DNA of 9,735 bases from CAZGSG01 sp964528095. Its GTDB lineage: Bacteria > Bacteroidota > Bacteroidia > Chitinophagales > Chitinophagaceae. Shown piece by piece: positions 5,815-9,735 of the stretch; position 1 is the stretch's first letter, and every line of letters begins with the position of its first letter. A model generated the notes under the pieces. It made no database searches, was not told the DNA's origin, and saw only the letters and a list, made by a program, of their open reading frames with translations. The stretch spans positions 1 through 9,735 of the forward strand of contig CAZGSG010000223.1 of the NCBI GenBank assembly GCA_964528095.1, in the 5' to 3' direction. Position numbers and translations under genes: made by a program.

Positions 5815-6969
5815 ATGAATCTATTCGATGTTTACCCGCTCAATGACGTGACTATTGTAAAAGCAAAAGGCTCCTATGTGTGGGATGATAATGGAGAGCA
5901 GTATCTTGACCTGTATGGCGGCCATGCGGTGATCAGTATCGGTCATACGCATCCACACTGGGTAAAACGAATAGAAGACCAGCTGGAAAAAATAGCATTT
6001 TATTCCAACTCTATAAAAATCCCTTTGCAGCAACAGCTTGCTGAAAAACTGGGTAAGGTTTCCGGCAAGCCCGACTATCAACTCTTTCTTTGCAACAGTG
6101 GAGCCGAAGCGAATGAAAATGCGCTGAAGCTTGCTTCTTTTCATAATGGCAAAAAGAAAGTCGTTGCTTTTAGCAAATCATTTCATGGCAGAACTTCTTT
6201 AGCTGTTTCTGTTACGGACAATAAGAACTATGTAGCCCCGGTAAATGAAACGGATAATGTGATCTTTTTACCCTTCAATGATGAAAAAGCGCTGGAGCAG
6301 GCTTTTGCAAAAAATGGTGAAGAAATTTCTTCTGTCATCATAGAAGGCATACAGGGCGTAGGCGGTATCAATATTGCTTCCGAATCTTTTCTCAAAAAGA
6401 TCCGCAGTCTCTGCGACAAATATAATGCAGTGTATATAGCAGATAGTGTGCAATGTGGTTATGGCAGAAGCGGTAAATTTTTCAGTCATGACTTCGCGGG
6501 TGTCAATGCAGATATCTATACCATGGCAAAAGGAATGGGTAATGGATTTCCTGTGGCCGGTATTATCATCGCGCCGCATATCAAACCAAAACACTTCCAA
6601 CTGGGTACTACTTTTGGCGGAAACCAGCTTGCCTGTGCCGCGGCATTGGCTGTACTGGAAATAATAGAAGAGGAAAAACTGATGGGTAATGCAGTCATGA
6701 TCGGTAAATACCTGCGGGATGAGCTGGAAAATATTCCTGAAATAAAAAATGTTCGGGGCCGTGGTTTGATGATAGGCTTCGATCTGCCTGAGGAACTAAA
6801 AGATCTCAAGAAAAACCTGTTATGGAATCAAAAAATATTCACCGGAGAGTCCAAACCCAATGTGATCCGTTTGTTACCCTCACTGGCATTGAAGAAAAAA
6901 GACGCTGAGCAGTTTATTGATGCCCTGAAAGAAGAAATAGAAAAAATAACAGTGCCGGAGCAGGCTTAA
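5815..6969 (+). CDS. argD: Acetyl/succinylornithine aminotransferase
   Basis: ArgD is a class III PLP aminotransferase that converts N-acylglutamate semialdehyde to N-acylornithine with glutamate as amino donor. The 384-residue protein has the phosphate-binding NSGAEAN (94-100), the cofactor-stacking SFHGRT (122-127), the PLP N1-binding Asp210, the Schiff-base Lys239 in TMAKGMGNGFP, and TTFGGN (265-270) from the partner subunit. Arg352 in NVIRLLPSL is the expected carboxylate-binding arginine. Two motifs depart from the common form: ADSVQCGYGRSG (209-220) has Ser where DEVQTG-type enzymes have Glu, and EGIQGVGGI (177-185) replaces EPxQGEGG. Context makes ArgD the best assignment over ornithine or GABA aminotransferase. 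It begins at ATG 5815 after a structured leader and is followed 40 bases later by argF'. Confidence 0.93.
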   Translation: MNLFDVYPLNDVTIVKAKGSYVWDDNGEQYLDLYGGHAVISIGHTHPHWVKRIEDQLEKIAFYSNSIKIPLQQQLAEKLGKVSGKPDYQLFLCNSGAEANENALKLASFHNGKKKVVAFSKSFHGRTSLAVSVTDNKNYVAPVNETDNVIFLPFNDEKALEQAFAKNGEEISSVIIEGIQGVGGINIASESFLKKIRSLCDKYNAVYIADSVQCGYGRSGKFFSHDFAGVNADIYTMAKGMGNGFPVAGIIIAPHIKPKHFQLGTTFGGNQLACAAALAVLEIIEEEKLMGNAVMIGKYLRDELENIPEIKNVRGRGLMIGFDLPEELKDLKKNLLWNQKIFTGESKPNVIRLLPSLALKKKDAEQFIDALKEEIEKITVPEQA

Positions 6970-7009
6970 ACCTCCGCGCCAGTAAGGATTAATATAAACA
7001 CATAGAAAA

Positions 7010-7978
7010 TTGAAACAGTTTATTTCCGTTCACGACGTCAGCAACATTGATGGATTAGTGCAAAAAGCACTTGCCTACAAAAAAGACCCTTTCAGGGATA
7101 AGTCGCTGGGCACTAATAAACGTATTGGTTGCCTTTTTCTCAATCCTAGTATGCGTACAAGATTAAGTACACAGATCGCCGCGCAAAATCTCGGGATGGA
7201 ACCGATCATATTTAATGTTGGGAATGAAGGCTGGATGCTTGAGTTTGAAGAGGAGGCCATCATGAGCGGAAGTACAGTAGAACACGTAAAAGATGCCGCC
7301 CCCATCTTTGGAAAGTATTTTGACATCCTGGCAATCAGGACATTTCCTTCGCTAAAAAACAAAGAAGATGATTATAGCGAGCTATACATTAAACAGTTTA
7401 TAAAATATGCGGGTATCCCGGTGGTAAGCCTGGAAAGCGCGACATTACACCCGCTGCAATCACTCACCGATATCATTACCATACAGGAAAGCCTTCTTCA
7501 AACGCCCTTACCCATAAATAAAAAACCGAAGATCGTTCTTACCTGGGCTCCGCATATTAAGCCATTGCCACAGTGTGTAGCCAATAGTTTTTCTCAATGG
7601 ATCACCGCGTGGGGCAAGGCTGACTTTGTGATCACCCACCCGGAGGATTATGAACTAAGTGAAGAATTTACGAGGGGCGCAACAATCACCACCGACCAGG
7701 ATGAAGCCCTGAAGGATGCGGATTTTGTTTATGTAAAAAACTGGAGCACATTTACGGACTATGGAAGGATCTACTCCAATGACCCGGAATGGATGCTGAC
7801 AAATGAAAAACTGGAACTGACCAATAAAGCCAAAGTAATGCATTGTCTTCCTGTAAGAAGAAATGTAGAACTCAGTGATGAAATACTCGATGGCCCCAGC
7901 AGTCTTGTAACACAGGAAGCATCAAACCGGGTATGGGCGGCACAAACCGTGCTTGCTGAAATATTGCGTGGAATCTGA
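7010..7978 (+). CDS. argF': N-succinyl/N-acetylornithine carbamoyltransferase (ArgF')
   Basis: This enzyme carbamoylates an N-acylornithine, replacing the classical ornithine carbamoyltransferase. The 322 residues contain the carbamoyl-phosphate loop SMRTR (47-51), HPLQSLTD (147-154), PLPQ (185-188) and HCLPVRRN (278-285), the AOTCase/SOTCase form of the family HCLP motif. The protein aligns by eye along its whole length with Bacteroides fragilis SOTCase as I remember it, starting at the first residue (MKQF against MKKF). That supports TTG 7010 as the true start; an in-frame TAA lies at 6995-6997. Residue 90 is Val in GSTVEH. SOTCase has Pro and Xanthomonas AOTCase has Glu at this position, and changing that Glu to Val was reported to give SOTCase activity. 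Succinylornithine is therefore the likelier substrate. Confidence 0.93.
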   Translation: MKQFISVHDVSNIDGLVQKALAYKKDPFRDKSLGTNKRIGCLFLNPSMRTRLSTQIAAQNLGMEPIIFNVGNEGWMLEFEEEAIMSGSTVEHVKDAAPIFGKYFDILAIRTFPSLKNKEDDYSELYIKQFIKYAGIPVVSLESATLHPLQSLTDIITIQESLLQTPLPINKKPKIVLTWAPHIKPLPQCVANSFSQWITAWGKADFVITHPEDYELSEEFTRGATITTDQDEALKDADFVYVKNWSTFTDYGRIYSNDPEWMLTNEKLELTNKAKVMHCLPVRRNVELSDEILDGPSSLVTQEASNRVWAAQTVLAEILRGI

Positions 7979-7996
7979 AAATGAAACGAACCAATT

Positions 7997-8866
7997 TTGA
8001 AAACTAATTCTTACATATCATTAAACTATTCGCCAGGTGAAAACAATGCCGGTAAAACACCTTTATACGTAATCAAGATCGGCGGCAATATTATCGACGA
8101 TGAAAATAAACTGGCGGCATTTCTAAAAACGTTTGCCAACCTGTTTTCCAATCTTCCCGGCAATTCTTTCAAAGGCCGGGCCTTATTGGTTCACGGAGGC
8201 GGGAAACTGGCTACCAGACTGGCAGAAAAAATGGGTATCGAACAGCAACTGATCGATGGTCGCAGGATCACCGATGCGGAAACCCTTAAGATCGTGACCA
8301 TGGTATATGCAGGTTATATCAATAAAAATATTGTGGCCCTGCTGCAGGCAAATAATTGCAATGCAATCGGTCTTTGTGGCGCGGACGGCGATTCCATTCT
8401 TGCCCATAAAAGAAAACACCCCGTGATGGATTACGGTTTTGTAGGTGATGTGGACGCTATCAACGCGGACCTGATCAGCACCTTGCTGGAAAAGAATTTA
8501 TCGGTTGTATTTGCTCCAATCACGCATGACCAACGCGGACAGTTACTAAATACCAATGCAGACACCATTGCGCAGGAACTGGCAAAAGGGCTGAGCGGTA
8601 TCTATGATGTAAGTCTTGTTTATTCTTTTGAAAAAAGCGGCGTATTGCTGGATGCGAATGATGACAATACCGTGATACCCGAACTAAACAAAGCCTATTA
8701 CCAGCAATTAAAGGCAAAACAAAAAATATTTGCCGGCATGTTGCCAAAACTCGATAACGCTTTTGCTGCGTTGAATAGTGGCGTGCAAAAAGTGATAATC
8801 GGAAAAGCTGAAAACCTGCAACAACTCCTTGACGGAAGTTCAGGTACAACAATTATCAATGAGTAA
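7997..8866 (+). CDS. argB: N-acetyl(succinyl)glutamate kinase
   Basis: ArgB phosphorylates the gamma-carboxylate of N-acylglutamate with ATP, the second pathway step. The amino-acid-kinase fold is shown by VIKIGGNIID (25-34, Lys27), LVHGGGK (64-70), DGRRITDAETL (87-97), YGFVGDVDAIN (146-156), LNTNADTIAQELA (184-196) and GMLPKLDNAF (247-256, Lys251). The 289-residue length is longer than the usual 255-260 of short ArgB, because about 20 extra residues precede the first strand and a short insertion follows. The start is uncertain: TTG 7997 is the first possible one, and there is no in-frame ATG before about 8230. An ATG at 7981 is in another frame and closes after eight codons. The gene begins 18 bases after argF' and its end overlaps argE by 8 bases. 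Confidence 0.93.
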   Translation: MKTNSYISLNYSPGENNAGKTPLYVIKIGGNIIDDENKLAAFLKTFANLFSNLPGNSFKGRALLVHGGGKLATRLAEKMGIEQQLIDGRRITDAETLKIVTMVYAGYINKNIVALLQANNCNAIGLCGADGDSILAHKRKHPVMDYGFVGDVDAINADLISTLLEKNLSVVFAPITHDQRGQLLNTNADTIAQELAKGLSGIYDVSLVYSFEKSGVLLDANDDNTVIPELNKAYYQQLKAKQKIFAGMLPKLDNAFAALNSGVQKVIIGKAENLQQLLDGSSGTTIINE

Positions 8867-9735
8867 CTCATTAACCATATTACAGGAGGAAGCCATCCGA
8901 TTATTAAAAGAACTGATCGCGACCCCGTCCTTTAGTAAAGAAGAAGACCAGACGGCAGGTATACTTTGCCGGTTTCTTGGAACAAGAAATATAGTACATT
9001 CAAGAGTAGGCAATAACGTGTTTGCGTTAAATAAATTTTATGATGAGAGTAAGCCTACCCTCCTGCTTAATTCGCATCACGATACGGTAAAACCCAATAA
9101 AGGATATACACTCGATCCTTTTTCGCCCATTGAGAAGGAAGATAAATTATTTGGGCTGGGAAGTAATGATGCGGGCGGTTGTCTTGTTTCGCTCATCGCG
9201 ACATTCCTGCATTTCCATCAAAAAGAAAATGGCGCTTACAATATCATACTGGCCGCAACCGCTGAAGAAGAGATTTCCGGTACAGGTGGTATTGAATATA
9301 CCTTACCTTACCTGCCGGAGATAAATTGTGCCATTGTAGGCGAACCTACATTGATGAACCTGGCAGTTGCAGAAAGAGGGTTGATGGTATTGGACTGCCT
9401 GGCCCAGGGCAAAGCAGGTCATGCGGCAAGAGAAGAGGGCGACAATGCAATCATAAAGGCTATAAAAGATATCGAATGGTTTCAAGCCTATAAATTTCCT
9501 AAGGTTTCTGATCTGCTTGGACCGGTAAAAATGAGCGTAACCGTTATTGAAACGGAAAACAAGCAACACAATGTAGTTCCGGCGCAATGCAGGTTTGTAG
9601 TAGATACCCGGATCAATGAACTGTACAGTTTTGAAGAGGTACTGGATGTTATAAAAAAACATGTAAGTGCCGAGATACAACCGAGGAGTATTCGTCTTCG
9701 ATCAACCGCCATAGCGTTGGATCATCCCCTGGTTA
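8859..9735 (+). CDS. argE: M20 family N-acylornithine/acylcitrulline deacylase, partial (3' end outside window)
   Basis: The reading frame opens at ATG 8859, overlapping the argB stop in ATGAGTAA, and runs off the right edge after 292 codons. It is an M20 zinc peptidase-like deacylase: SHHDTV (72-77, His73 and Asp75), the bridging Asp104 in GSNDAGG, AEEEISG (135-141, catalytic Glu137 and ligand Glu138), Glu162 in GEPT, and His188 of the lid domain in GKAGHAA. The last zinc ligand, near the C-terminus, would lie outside. ArgE-type enzymes remove the acyl group. With an ArgF' pathway the substrate is probably N-acylcitrulline, since carbamoylation precedes deacylation. DapE is the main alternative, but its place in the arginine cluster and the translational overlap with argB favour ArgE. 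Confidence 0.9.
   Translation, partial: MSNSLTILQEEAIRLLKELIATPSFSKEEDQTAGILCRFLGTRNIVHSRVGNNVFALNKFYDESKPTLLLNSHHDTVKPNKGYTLDPFSPIEKEDKLFGLGSNDAGGCLVSLIATFLHFHQKENGAYNIILAATAEEEISGTGGIEYTLPYLPEINCAIVGEPTLMNLAVAERGLMVLDCLAQGKAGHAAREEGDNAIIKAIKDIEWFQAYKFPKVSDLLGPVKMSVTVIETENKQHNVVPAQCRFVVDTRINELYSFEEVLDVIKKHVSAEIQPRSIRLRSTAIALDHPLV

Noticed and set aside
6268..6600. Minus-strand ORFs within argD
   Set aside because: Shadows of argD, which has intact catalytic motifs on the plus strand.
1..9735. CRISPR arrays, tRNA or rRNA genes, insertion sequences, defence genes
   Set aside because: No regularly spaced repeats, tRNA-like cloverleaf signatures, transposase motifs or defence-system domains were seen.

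Overview
The window looks like chromosomal DNA of a Bacteroidetes bacterium, most likely of the Chitinophagaceae/Sphingobacteriia type. The pointers are moderate GC, no clear Shine-Dalgarno sequences, a TAnnTTTG-type promoter, intergenic heptanucleotide repeats, and an arginine cluster in the Bacteroidetes order with an ArgF' (acylornithine carbamoyltransferase) instead of a classical ornithine carbamoyltransferase. The genus is inference only.

Layout. Bases 1-290 carry no convincing gene and hold one AT-rich terminator-like hairpin. Then come two plus-strand housekeeping genes one base apart: an EI24/CysZ-like membrane protein (TTG start) and a short RsmI-like tetrapyrrole-methylase-fold methyltransferase. 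A gap with five imperfect 7-bp repeats follows, then a small minus-strand membrane-anchored protein of unknown function. It is divergent from the main feature of the window, an arginine biosynthesis cluster that runs from about 2299 past the right edge: leader peptide - GNAT acyltransferase - argG - argC - argD - argF' - argB - argE (cut off at 9735).

The enzymes form one pathway. The GNAT protein is the likely N-acylglutamate synthase. ArgB phosphorylates the N-acylglutamate, ArgC reduces it, ArgD transaminates it to N-acylornithine, ArgF' carbamoylates that, ArgE removes the acyl group, and ArgG condenses citrulline with aspartate. ArgH would complete the route and is not in the window. ArgF' has Val at the position that separates acetylornithine (Glu) from succinylornithine (Pro) enzymes, which suggests that the intermediates are N-succinylated.

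The most interesting part is the 5' region of the cluster (2262-2554). A good Bacteroidetes promoter is followed by a 40-codon ORF ending in FCRPRRGPEC. Its Arg codons sit just before a set of mutually exclusive RNA pairings (2445-2521). This has the architecture of a translation-dependent attenuator, and the ORF end resembles the RAGP/RAPP class of ribosome-arrest motifs. A second structured region of 269 bases lies upstream of argD, and similar CAGTA/TACTG stem-loops follow both argG and argC.
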